Of a stretch of 64,000 bases of DNA, positions 46,277 through 59,434 are shown in pieces (the stretch's first letter is position 1; each line of letters starts with the position of its first letter). The stretch is taken from NCBI GenBank assembly GCA_025056865.1, contig JANWVO010000038.1:62001-126000 (forward strand), read 5' to 3'. This DNA comes from Bryobacteraceae bacterium (GTDB taxonomy: Bacteria; Acidobacteriota; Terriglobia; Bryobacterales; Bryobacteraceae). The position numbers were made by a program, and so were the translations under genes. Under the pieces are notes generated by a model that did not search any database, was not told the origin of the DNA, and saw only the letters and a list, made by a program, of their open reading frames with translations.

Positions 46277-47257
46277 ATGGATCTGGAGATCACCGCCGTC
46301 ATCCCGAACTTCAACCGCGCTGAGCTTCTCGGGCGAACGCTGGAGACGCTCGGGCGGCAGACGCGGCCCTGCGCTCGCGTGATCGTGGCCGACAACGGCA
46401 GCACGGATTCGAGCGCCGCCGTGGCACGCAGCCACGGGGCGGAGGTGATCCCGATGGGAGGCAACCTGGGGTTTGCCGCGGCGGTAAACCGCGGCGTGGA
46501 GGCAGCCGCGGCGGCGTGGGTGTGGATCCTGAACAACGACGTCGAGCTCCATCCGCGCTGCCTGGAGGCGCTTGCCGCGCGGGTGGTGGAAGAAGAGGCG
46601 GCATTTGCGGCGCCGCGGCTGAAGAGCCTGGCCAACCCTTCGAGGCTGGATGGCTGCTACGACCTGCTGGCGCGGAGCGGCTGCGCGTGGCGGGCAGGAC
46701 ATGGCATGCCGGACGGGCCGCTGTTTGCGGCGCCCCGGCGCGTGGCCTTCGCGCCGTTCACGGCGCTGCTGGTGCGGCGGGACGCCTTCCTGCGGCTCGG
46801 CGGGCTGGACGAGCGGTTCGGCTCGTATCTGGAAGATGTGGACTTCTGCCTGCGGTGCGCGGTGGCAGGGCTGCGGGGCGTGTATGTGCCGGAGGCAGTG
46901 GCCTACCATCATGGAGGCGCGACGCACGGAGCCTGGAGCGCGGCCATGGTGGAACTGCTGGCCCGCAATCAGGTGCTGCTGGCAGCCAAGCATTTTCCCG
47001 CCGCCTGGTGGTGGCGCGTGCTCGCCGGACAGCTTCTGTGGGGCGCGGTGGCGGCGCGGCACGGGCGGCTGGCCGCCTGGCTGCGCGGCAAGTGGCGGGG
47101 CATCGTGGAGGGCTGGAAGATCCGCCGGGCCAGCGTCCGCCCGGAGCGGAGCGTGCTGGAACCGCTGCTGGAGGCCTGCGAGGAGGAGATCCGGCGGCTC
47201 CAGCGGGAGACCCGGCAGGAACCATACTGGCGGCTGTATTTTGCGGTGGCGCGATGA
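46277..47257 (+). CDS. Family 2 glycosyltransferase, rhamnosyltransferase-like
   Basis: This is a 326-residue protein. AVIPNFNRAELLGRTLETL, VIVADNGSTDSS, GGNLGFAAAVNRGV, WVWILNNDVELHP (metal-binding NNDV), LDERFGSYLEDVDFCLRCAVAGL and VAYHHGGATHG form the GT2 rhamnosyltransferase-like pattern. A helical C-terminus follows. It probably adds a sugar to a surface polysaccharide. The next gene begins in an ATGA overlap. Confidence 0.92.
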   Translation: MDLEITAVIPNFNRAELLGRTLETLGRQTRPCARVIVADNGSTDSSAAVARSHGAEVIPMGGNLGFAAAVNRGVEAAAAAWVWILNNDVELHPRCLEALAARVVEEEAAFAAPRLKSLANPSRLDGCYDLLARSGCAWRAGHGMPDGPLFAAPRRVAFAPFTALLVRRDAFLRLGGLDERFGSYLEDVDFCLRCAVAGLRGVYVPEAVAYHHGGATHGAWSAAMVELLARNQVLLAAKHFPAAWWWRVLAGQLLWGAVAARHGRLAAWLRGKWRGIVEGWKIRRASVRPERSVLEPLLEACEEEIRRLQRETRQEPYWRLYFAVAR

Positions 47258-48249
47258 AGCTGGCGGCGCTGGTGATCACGCACAACTCGGCAGGCCACAT
47301 CGGCCCGTGCCTGTCGGCGTGTCTGCGCTTCCGCGGCGATTTTGCGGCGGGCATCCTGGTGATCGACAATGCGAGCACGGACGGCACCTGTGCCGAGGCG
47401 GAAGCTGCCGAAGGAGTCCGGCTGATCCGCAACAGCGCCAACCGCGGCTTTGCCGGGGCGGCCAACCAGGGCTTCCGGGCGCTGGCCGGAGCCGACGCCG
47501 TGCTCTTGCTGAATCCGGACGTGGAGATCGCTTCGCCGCCTTCCGTGCTGGCGCGGGCGCTCGGGCAGGATCCCCGCATCGGAGCGGCCGGAGGCCTGCT
47601 TCTGGGACGGGACGGCGCGCCGCAGCGCGGCTTTGCCGTGCGCCGGCTGCCTGGCACGGCGGCGCTGGCTTTCGAGGTTCTCGGCATCAACCGGCTCTGG
47701 CCGGGCAATCCGGTCAACCGGCGCTACCGGGCGCTGGACCTGCCGCTGTCGGAAGCGGTGGAGGGCGTGCAGCCGCCGGGCGCCTGCCTGATGGTGCGGC
47801 GCGCGGCCTGGGAGCAGGCAGGCGGGTTCGACGAGGGATTCCATCCGGTGTGGTTCGAGGACGTCGATTTCATCCGCCGGCTCCGGGACGCCGGGTGGAA
47901 GACGCTGTTTGTGCCGGAGTTCCGGGCCGTCCATGCCGGCGGTCACTCGGTGCTGCGGCTGGAATGGGAGCGGCGGCAGCTATACTGGTACAGGAGTCTG
48001 CTACGCTACGTTTCCAGGCATTTGCATGCGCCTGGGCGCGTCTCTGTCTGCTTGTCTGTCATTGCCGGGGTGTTGCCGAGGATCGTGACGGGGATTGTTG
48101 CAACGCGATCTGCTGACCCCCTGCGCGTGTATGGTAGATTGGTTCGGCTGGCGGCCCGCGCTGCTGTTTTTCCTGCGGCGGCAAGCCGTCCCCGGCCGGA
48201 GGATGATTTGCGGGAACCGGTGCAGGCACCGGGGCGACCCGGAATTTGA
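47254..48249 (+). CDS. Family 2 glycosyltransferase
   Basis: This is a 331-residue protein. LVITHNSAGHIGPCLSACL, ILVIDNASTDGT, NSANRGFAGAANQGF, VLLLNPDVEIAS, GACLMVRRAAWEQAGGFDEGFHPVWFEDVDFIRRL and AVHAGGHS define a WbbL-type rhamnosyltransferase fold. WbbL-like enzymes add rhamnose to the lipid-linked precursor. The C-terminus (~250-331) is less conserved and basic. Overlapped by four bases with the preceding gene. Confidence 0.92.
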   Translation: MKLAALVITHNSAGHIGPCLSACLRFRGDFAAGILVIDNASTDGTCAEAEAAEGVRLIRNSANRGFAGAANQGFRALAGADAVLLLNPDVEIASPPSVLARALGQDPRIGAAGGLLLGRDGAPQRGFAVRRLPGTAALAFEVLGINRLWPGNPVNRRYRALDLPLSEAVEGVQPPGACLMVRRAAWEQAGGFDEGFHPVWFEDVDFIRRLRDAGWKTLFVPEFRAVHAGGHSVLRLEWERRQLYWYRSLLRYVSRHLHAPGRVSVCLSVIAGVLPRIVTGIVATRSADPLRVYGRLVRLAARAAVFPAAASRPRPEDDLREPVQAPGRPGI

Positions 48250-48267
48250 GTCAGGCTGCTCTTTCAC

Positions 48268-49329
48268 ATGGCATCTCATGATCTTGTCTCGGTGACCATC
48301 GTCACCTACAACAGCGGGCGCTACATCAAGCGGTGCCTGGAATCAGTGCTGGCTCAGAAAGGGCCGCAAATCGAAATCATCGTCGTCGACAACAACTCCA
48401 CCGACGGCACCCGCGACATCCTCGAGCGTTACGAAGACCGGTGCACCATCATTTACAACGACCGCAACATCGGCTTTGCGGCAGCCCAGAACCAGGCCAT
48501 CCGCCTTTCGCGCGGCAACTGGGTGCTGACGCTCAACCCTGACGTGCTGCTGATGCCCTACTTCATTCAGGCGTTGCTCGAGGCGGGGCGGCTGGACAAC
48601 CGCATCGGCACCGTGTGCGGCAAGCTGCTGGTGATGAGTCCGGATTTCACCATCGACGCGCGTCCGCGGGTGGACTCCACCGGCATCTACTTCACGCCCT
48701 ACCTGCGGCACCTGGACCGGGGCAGCCGGCAGATCGACAACGGGCACTACCTGAAGCGGGAATACGTCTTCGGCGCGACCGCCGCGGCGGCGCTGTACCG
48801 CCGCGAGATGATCGAGGACATCTCGATCGACGGCGAGTTCTTCGACAGCGACTTCTTCGTCTACCGCGAGGATGCCGACGTGGCGTGGCGGGCGCAGCTC
48901 ATGGGGTGGCGCTGCCTCTATACGCCTTACGCGCGCGGCTATCATGTGCGCGCCGTGCTGCCCGGCAACCGGCGCGCGCTGCCCAAAGAGATCAACATGC
49001 ACTCGGTGAAGAACCGCTTCCTGATGCGGATCAAGAACATCACCGGGGACCTGTACCGGCGGCTGTGGCTGCCGATCACGCTGCGCGACATCGTCGTGGT
49101 CGGCTGCTGCCTGCTGTACGAGCATTACTCGCTCAGGGCCTTCTGGCACATCTTCCGCTCCTGGCGCCGGGTGCTGGCCAAGCGGCGCTGGATCATGGCG
49201 CGCAAGCGCGTTTCCGACGAGTACATGGCCGCGTGGTTCCACCACGAGCCGGTGAGCCGCCCGGCTCCGAAGAAAGCCGTGGCCGCGCTCAGCCCCGCCC
49301 GCTCCCAGGCCCAGATCGCCGAGGGGTGA
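48268..49329 (+). CDS. Family 2 glycosyltransferase
   Basis: This is a 353-residue protein. VTIVTYNSGRYIKRCLESVL, IIVVDNNSTDGTRDIL, YNDRNIGFAAAQNQAI, WVLTLNPDVLLMP, EYVFGATAAAALYRREM and FVYREDADVAWRAQLMGW form a third GT2. A C-terminal hydrophobic stretch (LRDIVVVGCCLLYEHYSL) may touch the membrane. It lies 18 bases after the previous gene. Confidence 0.92.
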   Translation: MASHDLVSVTIVTYNSGRYIKRCLESVLAQKGPQIEIIVVDNNSTDGTRDILERYEDRCTIIYNDRNIGFAAAQNQAIRLSRGNWVLTLNPDVLLMPYFIQALLEAGRLDNRIGTVCGKLLVMSPDFTIDARPRVDSTGIYFTPYLRHLDRGSRQIDNGHYLKREYVFGATAAAALYRREMIEDISIDGEFFDSDFFVYREDADVAWRAQLMGWRCLYTPYARGYHVRAVLPGNRRALPKEINMHSVKNRFLMRIKNITGDLYRRLWLPITLRDIVVVGCCLLYEHYSLRAFWHIFRSWRRVLAKRRWIMARKRVSDEYMAAWFHHEPVSRPAPKKAVAALSPARSQAQIAEG

Positions 49330-49462
49330 GCAGGCGCAATGCAGGCGCGGAATGCCGGGCAGCGGCCGCAGCCTCGCGGCCCGTCCCGCTTCCGGCGCCC
49401 GCACTTTCAGACTGGGGAAGCCGGGCCGGGGCGCATCCCGGCCGCCGGCGGGCGCTAGGGCC

Positions 49463-50563
49463 ATGCGCATCGCGATCCTGGGCACGCGGGGCATTCCGGC
49501 CTCCTATGGAGGCTTCGAGACGTTCGCCGAAGAGCTCTCCGTGCGGCTGGCCCGCCGCGGCCATGACGTCACCGTCTACTGCCGCTCGCCGCATCCGGAA
49601 CCGGTGTGGCGGGGCGTGCGCCTGCGCTACATTCCGCCCCTGCGGCACAAGTATTTCGAGACGGTGGCGCACACGTTCCTTTCGACGCTCGACCTGCTGC
49701 GGCACCCGCCCGAGGTGGCGCTTTACTGCAACGGCGCCAACGCGGTCTTCACGCCGCTGGCGCGCCGGGCCGGAGCGCGCGTGGCGCTCAACGTGGACGG
49801 GCTGGAGCGGAAGCGGAAAAAATGGAACGCGCTGGCGCGCTTCTGGTACCACGTCTCCGAGGGCCTGGCGACGTTCTGCCCGGATGTAATTGTCACCGAT
49901 GCCCACGAAATTCAGCGCTATTATCTGGAAAATTACGGGGCGAAATCGGTCTTTATTCCTTACGGCGCGGAGACCGGCAGGACGCCGACCCGCGCGGCGC
50001 TGGACGCGCTGGGCCTCGAACCGGAGCGCTACTTCCTGTATGTCACGCGCTTCGAGCCGGAGAACAACCCGCTGATGGTGCGGCGCGCCTTCGAGCGCGT
50101 GGAAACGGAGCTGCGGCTCGTCCTGGTGGGCGATGCGCCCTACGCGCAGGACTACATCCGCCGGGTGAAGGACACGCGCGACGCGCGCATCCTGTTCCCG
50201 GGCGCGATCTACGGGCAGGGGTACCGCGAACTCCAGTCGCACTGCTACGCCTACATCCACGCCACCGAAGTGGGCGGCACGCATCCGGCGCTGATCGAGG
50301 CCATGGGCCGCGGCGCGCTGGTGCTGTACCTGCGCACGCCAGAAAACGAGGAAGTGGCCGGCGGCGCCGGGCTGCCTTTTCACGACGAGGACTCGCTGGC
50401 GGCGCGGCTGCGCGAGGCGCTCACGATGCCGGAGCCGGAGAGGCGCCGCCTGGGCGAAGCGGCGATGCGGCGGGTGGAGGAGCGCTACAGTTGGGAGGCT
50501 GTGACGGACGCCTATGAACGGCTCTTCGAGCAGATGCTGGCCGGAAGCGCGCACGTGGGCTGA
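49463..50563 (+). CDS. GT4 glycosyltransferase with DUF1972 N-terminus
   Basis: This is a 366-residue protein. The start IAILGTRGIPASYGGFETFAEELS is the DUF1972 signature seen in rhamnosyltransferases of polysaccharide loci. VALNVDGLERKRKKW and YIHATEVGGTHPALIEAMGRG (acceptor/donor site EAMGRG) show a GT-B fold. A leading 37-residue in-frame extension upstream of 49463 is not supported. Its last 50 bases overlap alr. Confidence 0.92.
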   Translation: MRIAILGTRGIPASYGGFETFAEELSVRLARRGHDVTVYCRSPHPEPVWRGVRLRYIPPLRHKYFETVAHTFLSTLDLLRHPPEVALYCNGANAVFTPLARRAGARVALNVDGLERKRKKWNALARFWYHVSEGLATFCPDVIVTDAHEIQRYYLENYGAKSVFIPYGAETGRTPTRAALDALGLEPERYFLYVTRFEPENNPLMVRRAFERVETELRLVLVGDAPYAQDYIRRVKDTRDARILFPGAIYGQGYRELQSHCYAYIHATEVGGTHPALIEAMGRGALVLYLRTPENEEVAGGAGLPFHDEDSLAARLREALTMPEPERRRLGEAAMRRVEERYSWEAVTDAYERLFEQMLAGSAHVG

Positions 50564-51662
50564 GATTTCCCTGGCGCAGGTCGCTGCCAACTGGCACGCG
50601 CTGCGCCGCGCCGCGGGCGGGGCGGAAGTGGCGGCCGTGGTGAAGGCCAATGCCTACGGGCACGGCGCGGTTCCGGTAGCCCGGCGGCTCGAGCGGGAAG
50701 GCTGCGCGTGGTTTGCGGTAAGCAACGCCGCCGAGGGCGCCGAGCTGCGCCGCGCGGGCGTCGGGGGAAGAATCCTCGTCATGGGCGGTTTCGCGCCTTT
50801 TGAGATGGATGCTTTCTTCGAGCACCGCCTGACGCCCGCGGTGCATTCGACGGAAAGCCTGCGCGCGCTCGAGGAGCGCGCCGCCGCGCTGGGGCAGCGG
50901 CTGGCCGTGCATGTCAAGCTCGACACGGGCATGGGGCGGCTGGGAACGCGGGAGGAGGCCGCCGTGGTAGCGCGCAACGCCGCGTCGCTGCGGCACATCG
51001 AGGTGGAGGGCGTGATGTCGCACCTCGCGTCGGCGTCCGATTTCGCTTCGCCGCAGACGCGGGAGCAGCTTGACGCGTTCGACCGCGCGCTGGAGGCCCT
51101 GCGCGGCTGCGGCGTGGCGCCGCCGATCGCCCACATCGGCAGCAGCGCCGTGGTCTGCTACGGGATGCGGCGGGCTTTCCATCAGATGGTGCGCGCCGGG
51201 CTGGCGCTCTACGGCTATGTGCCCGAGCCGGCGGGCGACGCTCCGCCGGCGTGCGTCCGCGTGGCGCCCGCGCTGTGCTGGAAGGCGCGCATTGTGGCCG
51301 TGAAGGAAATCCCCGAAGGCCACCCGGTGGGATACAACGCCCGCTGGCGCGCGCCGCGGCCTTCGCGCGTGGCGGTGGTGGCGGCGGGCTATGCCGACGG
51401 CGTGCCGCACACGCTCGCAGGGCGGGGCAAGGCGATCGCGGCAGGGGCGGCGGTGCCGATCCTGGGCGCCGTGTCGATGGACGTCATCAGCGTGGATGTA
51501 ACCGGCTGCCCGCCGCTGGCGGTGGGCGACGTGGTGACGCTGATCGGCGAAGAAGGAGCGGCGCGGCACGACGCGGTGGACTTCGCCCGCGAAGCAGGCG
51601 TGATCCCCTACGTGGTGCTCTGCGGGCTTGGCAACCGGGTAGAACGGATTTATCAGGATTAA
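50514..51662 (+). CDS. alr: Alanine racemase
   Basis: This is a 382-residue PLP enzyme. The cofactor Lys lies in AVVKANAYGHGA, and MGRLGTR and the second catalytic Tyr region (PVGYNARWRA) are present, with VSMDVISVDVTGC in the C-terminal beta domain. It supplies D-alanine for peptidoglycan. The ATG at 50514 gives a 50-base overlap with the glycosyltransferase gene; no later start precedes TWAEISLAQV closely enough. It ends the glycan cluster. Confidence 0.95.
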   Translation: MNGSSSRCWPEARTWAEISLAQVAANWHALRRAAGGAEVAAVVKANAYGHGAVPVARRLEREGCAWFAVSNAAEGAELRRAGVGGRILVMGGFAPFEMDAFFEHRLTPAVHSTESLRALEERAAALGQRLAVHVKLDTGMGRLGTREEAAVVARNAASLRHIEVEGVMSHLASASDFASPQTREQLDAFDRALEALRGCGVAPPIAHIGSSAVVCYGMRRAFHQMVRAGLALYGYVPEPAGDAPPACVRVAPALCWKARIVAVKEIPEGHPVGYNARWRAPRPSRVAVVAAGYADGVPHTLAGRGKAIAAGAAVPILGAVSMDVISVDVTGCPPLAVGDVVTLIGEEGAARHDAVDFAREAGVIPYVVLCGLGNRVERIYQD

Positions 51663-51750
51663 CTTTCGGGAATATCCTTGCCGGTGCAGCGGCATTTCGC
51701 TGTTAACTGTAGTTATCATCCGGCTCGATCCAGTACGAATTTCCCTGTGT

Positions 51751-51795
51751 GGAAATCAGATTTCCTCTTGATTTGCAACGGCTCAGGTGTATTCT
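51751..51795 (+). promoter_or_regulatory. Promoter with upstream palindrome
   Basis: TTGATT (51768-51773) and TATTCT (51790-51795) are spaced by 16 bases. A perfect palindrome GGAAATC-A-GATTTCC (51751-51765) ends two bases before the -35 and could be an operator. The predicted start (~51802) precedes the gene's AAGGAGG. Confidence 0.55.
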
Positions 51796-51837
51796 GTGGC
51801 AGGAGTGCGTGGACGGCCCGAAGGAGGTCATGCGTAC

Positions 51838-54800
51838 ATGAGCCGGCTCATAGTTTTCCTGCTCCTTGTTGCTGCCGCCATGCAGGCACCGGCAGGAACC
51901 GTAGGCAGGCTGGTGCCGATGCGCGGCACCATTTCAGACGTGGCTGTGGATGACCGGCGGCTGCTGGTCTATGCCGCCAATTTCACCGCCAACCGCATCG
52001 AGGTGTTTTCGTCGGTGGACTTCAGCCCGCGGCCGCCGCTGGTTGTATCCGAAACGCCATACTGGATTGAGATTTCCCGCAGTGGGCGGTTTCTGGCCGT
52101 GGGGCATTTTCTTGGGGGCCTGACCATTTTCGACCTCGACGCGAAGCAGCGGCTGGATCAGACCTTCCCGGAGAATGTGCTGGCCCTCGCTTTCGGCGAG
52201 GAAGAGATCGCCTACGTTGCCACGAACAAGGGCTTCTACCGGCTCGACCCCCTGACTGGCGTAAGGACCGCGATCCCCTTGAGCTTCAGCCCCGCCACCT
52301 GCGACATTCCGGTGAAGGCGGGCCTGCGCGGGGTGGACATCACGATGGCTGCGGCAGGAGTTTCCGGCGACGGACGGACGCTCTACTTTGTGGCCAGCGC
52401 GGTTGGATCCACGCCGCCGGAGTGCAGCCTGCCCACGAGGGAACCGACCTACCTGCTGCGCTACCGTCCGCAGGAGCAGGACCTGTATGTGGAACAGATC
52501 CTGGCGGAGCCGCCGCTGGGGCCCCGCGTGGTGAGCGTGAACGAGGATGGAAGCCGGCTGATGGCCGGGCCTGCGCTGTACTGGCAGGACTCGCGGGAGA
52601 TGTATCTGCGGGCGCAGCTCCCCAACGTGAAGGGCCGGCTGGCGCTGGGCGGCCACGCCTACGACTGGAAGCGGAACCGCATCTATGTGCAGGCTCCCGT
52701 GATGGACAACACCGCCACCAGCGCGCCGCCGGTGCTGCACGTGCTGGACCCGGACAACCTGGCGGTGCGGGAGATCCTGCAACTGCCGAACCCGGTGGCC
52801 GGACCGATGGTCTTCTCCCGCGACATGAACCGGATCTATGCGCCGTCCCAAAGCGGCGTGCTGGTGCTGGACATGGCGGAATTGGACAACGCGCCCCGTG
52901 TGGCGGCCAGCCGCGAGGACGTGCTGTTCCTTGCCAACGCGTGCGACCGTTCCACCATGCGGCAGACGATCCGCATTGAGGATCCCTCGGGGCGGGGAGC
53001 GGACTTCCGGATCGCGCCGGCGGCGGCCGATGCCGGCGTGCGCGTCTTTCCCGCCAGCGGGCGCGCGCCCATGGATGTCACCGTCGAGGTGGATCCGGCG
53101 CGCTACCAGAGCCAGACCGGCACGGTGAGCGTGCTGCTGAACATCACTTCGCGGGACGCGGTGAACGTTCCGTGGCCGGTGCGCGTGCTGATCAACACGA
53201 AGGATTTCGATCAGCGGGGCCGCATCGTCAATCTGCCCGGGCGGAACGTCGACATCGTCGCCGACCCGGCGCGGCCGCGCTTCTACGTGTTGCGGCAGGA
53301 CCGCAACGAGGTGGTGGTGGTCGATTCGAACACGCTGGAGGCGGTGGCCCGGCTGAAGACCGGCAACACGCCAGTGCAGATGGCGGTGACGCTGGACGGG
53401 CAGCGGCTGCTGACCACGGCGGACAATTCGCAGTACATCAGCGTGCACAATCTGTCCACGCTGGCCGAGGAACAACCCATCCTGCTGCCGCGCTACTATT
53501 TCGCCCGGTCGATCGCCGTCAGCGAGTCCGCCATCTGGGCCTCCTCCCGCAATGTGGCGGAGGCGGAGCAGTGCACGGGAGGCCGCAGCCGGTTGCTGCT
53601 GGTTTCGACCCGGACAGCGCGGGCGAGCGTGCCGGCGCGGCTGGGGATCTTCGAGAACTGCGTGGACACGGGTTCGCTGCTGGCGGCGAGTCCGGGCGGA
53701 GCCACCGCGATGCTGGCAGCGCCCAATGGCGTCACGATGCTGTATGAGAGCGATTCGCGCACGTGGGTGGCCGCGAGGCAGGACTTCACCGCGATCTCCG
53801 GTACGGCGGCCGCGTTCTCGGATGCGCTGTACGTGGCCGGCTTCGATCTGCTGGACATGTCGCTGTTCCCCACGGCGCGCACCGGGGGCAGAGGCACGCC
53901 GGCTGGCGCGGCGGCCATGGGCGATGGCTCCTTTGCCGCCACCTACGTGGCCTCCCCGGGGCCGGCCTACCTGGACAGGCTCCTGGTGGAAGGGGGCGCG
54001 GTGGGCCGGCGCACCGTGCGGCTGATCGAGTCTCCGCTGATCCCCTACACGCCGCCGGCGCCCACGAATCTGGTGGGCGCGACGATCCTGCCGCTGCTGC
54101 GGACGCTGACGGTGATGGCCTGGCCGCGGCAGTTGGTGTCGCTGTCCACTTCCGGCGTGATGGTGGTGGAGTGGACCTTTGACACGCCGGTGCCGACGCC
54201 TGACATCTCGGCCGTCTTCAACGCGGCCGACCAACGTGCGGCCCTTGCGCCGGGCAGCCTGATGGTCATCCGCGGATCCGGCCTGGCATCGGCGGCAGTG
54301 GGCCTCGCCCGCCCGCCCTATCCGGCGGCTCTGGATGAGGCCTGCGTGCAACTGAACGGACAGGCTCTGCCGCTGGTGCGGGTGGCGCAAAACGAGATCC
54401 TGGCGCTGATTCCCTACGATGCGCCGCCCTCCGGCTCGCTCGTGGTGAAGTCGTACGGGGGCGCGAGCGCCTCGTACCGCCTGCCGATGGCCCTGGCGGC
54501 TCCGGCCATCTTCCGCAGCGGGACTGCGGGTCCGCTGACCGGGCTGGCAACCATCGTCCGGGCCGAGAACGGCGAGCTGGTGACGTTCTCGAATCCCGTG
54601 CAGCCCGAAGATGTCCTCTCGATCTACCTGACGGGGATGGGCGCGGTGACCCCGGCGGTGGAAGCCGGCGCGCCGGTGCCCGCCGATCCGCCGGCCAGGG
54701 TGATGCTGCAACCCCAGGTGCTGCTTGGAGGAACCAGCCTGGAGGTGCTGTTCGCCGGGCTGGAGCCAGGCCAGGCGGGTGTCTACCGGATCGATGCCCG

Positions 54801-54897
54801 GGTGCCGTGGTGGATCAGGAGCGGAAACGCAGTGCCGCTGGTAATCCGCCAGGCCGGGGCGGAGACGTCGGTGGACGTGCGCGTGGTGCCAAAGTAG
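51838..54897 (+). CDS. Secreted protein with Solibacter-type C-terminal domain
   Basis: This is a 1,019-residue protein with a signal peptide (MSRLIVFLLLVAAAMQAPAG). Its first ~770 residues contain two sets of propeller-like blades (RRLLVYAANFTANRIEVF, GRFLAVGHFLGGLTIFDLD, LYFVASAV, RNEVVVVDSNTLEAVARLKTGN), separated by a sheet region (~380-440). The last ~230 residues carry the TIGR03437-type (Soli_cterm) domain: VFNAADQRAALAPGSLMVIRGSGL, VAQNEILALIPYDAPPSG, LSIYLTGMGAVTP, GLEPGQAGVYRIDARVPW. It is very abundant in Solibacter-like genomes and of unknown role. AAGGAGG lies ten bases before the chosen ATG. No sorting motif was recognised. Confidence 0.9.
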   Translation: MSRLIVFLLLVAAAMQAPAGTVGRLVPMRGTISDVAVDDRRLLVYAANFTANRIEVFSSVDFSPRPPLVVSETPYWIEISRSGRFLAVGHFLGGLTIFDLDAKQRLDQTFPENVLALAFGEEEIAYVATNKGFYRLDPLTGVRTAIPLSFSPATCDIPVKAGLRGVDITMAAAGVSGDGRTLYFVASAVGSTPPECSLPTREPTYLLRYRPQEQDLYVEQILAEPPLGPRVVSVNEDGSRLMAGPALYWQDSREMYLRAQLPNVKGRLALGGHAYDWKRNRIYVQAPVMDNTATSAPPVLHVLDPDNLAVREILQLPNPVAGPMVFSRDMNRIYAPSQSGVLVLDMAELDNAPRVAASREDVLFLANACDRSTMRQTIRIEDPSGRGADFRIAPAAADAGVRVFPASGRAPMDVTVEVDPARYQSQTGTVSVLLNITSRDAVNVPWPVRVLINTKDFDQRGRIVNLPGRNVDIVADPARPRFYVLRQDRNEVVVVDSNTLEAVARLKTGNTPVQMAVTLDGQRLLTTADNSQYISVHNLSTLAEEQPILLPRYYFARSIAVSESAIWASSRNVAEAEQCTGGRSRLLLVSTRTARASVPARLGIFENCVDTGSLLAASPGGATAMLAAPNGVTMLYESDSRTWVAARQDFTAISGTAAAFSDALYVAGFDLLDMSLFPTARTGGRGTPAGAAAMGDGSFAATYVASPGPAYLDRLLVEGGAVGRRTVRLIESPLIPYTPPAPTNLVGATILPLLRTLTVMAWPRQLVSLSTSGVMVVEWTFDTPVPTPDISAVFNAADQRAALAPGSLMVIRGSGLASAAVGLARPPYPAALDEACVQLNGQALPLVRVAQNEILALIPYDAPPSGSLVVKSYGGASASYRLPMALAAPAIFRSGTAGPLTGLATIVRAENGELVTFSNPVQPEDVLSIYLTGMGAVTPAVEAGAPVPADPPARVMLQPQVLLGGTSLEVLFAGLEPGQAGVYRIDARVPWWIRSGNAVPLVIRQAGAETSVDVRVVPK

Positions 54898-54938
54898 GGC
54901 GCCGCGGCGATGGGATCGCCCTGTGAAAGGATGACAGC

Positions 54939-55571
54939 ATGATCTTGCGTGTTTTTCTGGCCGCTGCGGCCATGGCCGCCGTTGCGTGGGCTCAGCCATT
55001 CGAAGCAGGCGTGGTGGGGGGATTCGCCGTCCAGCGCGGGCTGAAGGTCGAGTCCGGCAGCATCTCCGGAACCGTCGGGTTCAAGGAGGCGCCGGTGGCC
55101 GGCGCCTGGGGCGGGGAAGCGGGACGGCGCTGGGGCGGGGAAGTCCGCTACCTGTACCGGTGGGGCGATGCGCGCGTCGAAATCGGCAACGACAGGGCCT
55201 CGCTGACGGCGCGCCAGCACATCATCACTGGCGACCTGCTGCTGTTCCTGAAAGGCGGCAGGGAAGCGCCCGTGCGGCCGTTCGTGGTCTTCGGCGGCGG
55301 CGTCCGGCGCGTGGAGGGAACGGGAAGGCAGCAGGCGTTCCATCCGGGCAGCCAGTATGCGGCGCTCGCGCAGACCAGCGAGACGATGCCTGTGGGCGAC
55401 TTCGGCTTCGGCGTGCGCGTCCGCGCCGGCAGGCGCGGAGTGTTCCGCGTCGAGGTGCGGGATTATCTGAGCCCGAAAACGGACAACGTGATTGCCGCCG
55501 CGCCGGGATCGAAGCTCAAGGGGCTGATGCACGACATCGTCGTCATGGCGGGCGCCGGCATCCAGTTCTGA
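54939..55571 (+). CDS. Small outer membrane beta-barrel protein
   Basis: This is a 210-residue protein with a signal peptide (MILRVFLAAAAMAAVAWAQ). The rest alternates hydrophobic and polar residues (GEVRYLYRWGDARVEIG, VRPFVVFGGGVRRVEG, DFGFGVRVRAGRRGVFRVEVRDYLSP) and ends in GAGIQF, a terminal Phe typical of barrels inserted by BamA. It reads as an eight-stranded OmpA/OmpX-like barrel. It is 41 bases after the Solibacter-type gene. AAGGA lies upstream of the ATG. Confidence 0.8.
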   Translation: MILRVFLAAAAMAAVAWAQPFEAGVVGGFAVQRGLKVESGSISGTVGFKEAPVAGAWGGEAGRRWGGEVRYLYRWGDARVEIGNDRASLTARQHIITGDLLLFLKGGREAPVRPFVVFGGGVRRVEGTGRQQAFHPGSQYAALAQTSETMPVGDFGFGVRVRAGRRGVFRVEVRDYLSPKTDNVIAAAPGSKLKGLMHDIVVMAGAGIQF

Positions 55572-55586
55572 GCCGGACGCGGCGCC

Positions 55587-59167
<3,581 letters not shown>

Positions 59168-59293
59168 GCGTGTCGTCCTCTTTTCCGATCAGCTCCTGGA
59201 ACCTGCTGTCTCCCGAGGTAGCCAGGCTGAAACCTCAAGAGTGCCTGTCAACCGGATTCGTAGGGGCTGTGAGAATGTCGATATCCCACCTAA

Positions 59294-59299
59294 ATTATA
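59294..59299 (-). promoter_or_regulatory. Perfect -10 hexamer upstream of dnaN
   Basis: Reading leftward, TATAAT (59299-59294) lies in the 267-base gap between dnaA and dnaN, giving a leader of about 120 bases for dnaN. No good -35 is visible at the right spacing. The same gap holds one TGTGGAAAT motif (59416-59424). Confidence 0.45.
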
Positions 59300-59434
59300 C
59301 AAAACTCATCCCGTTCCCTGCTGAAAGATCTGTGGGGTACGGGGTTGGCAGGCCTGGGGAAACGAGAACCGGACCGGTCTTCCACACGGTTCCACCCTGA
59401 GCAGAAACGGGACATTGTGGAAATCGTGGTAAAC

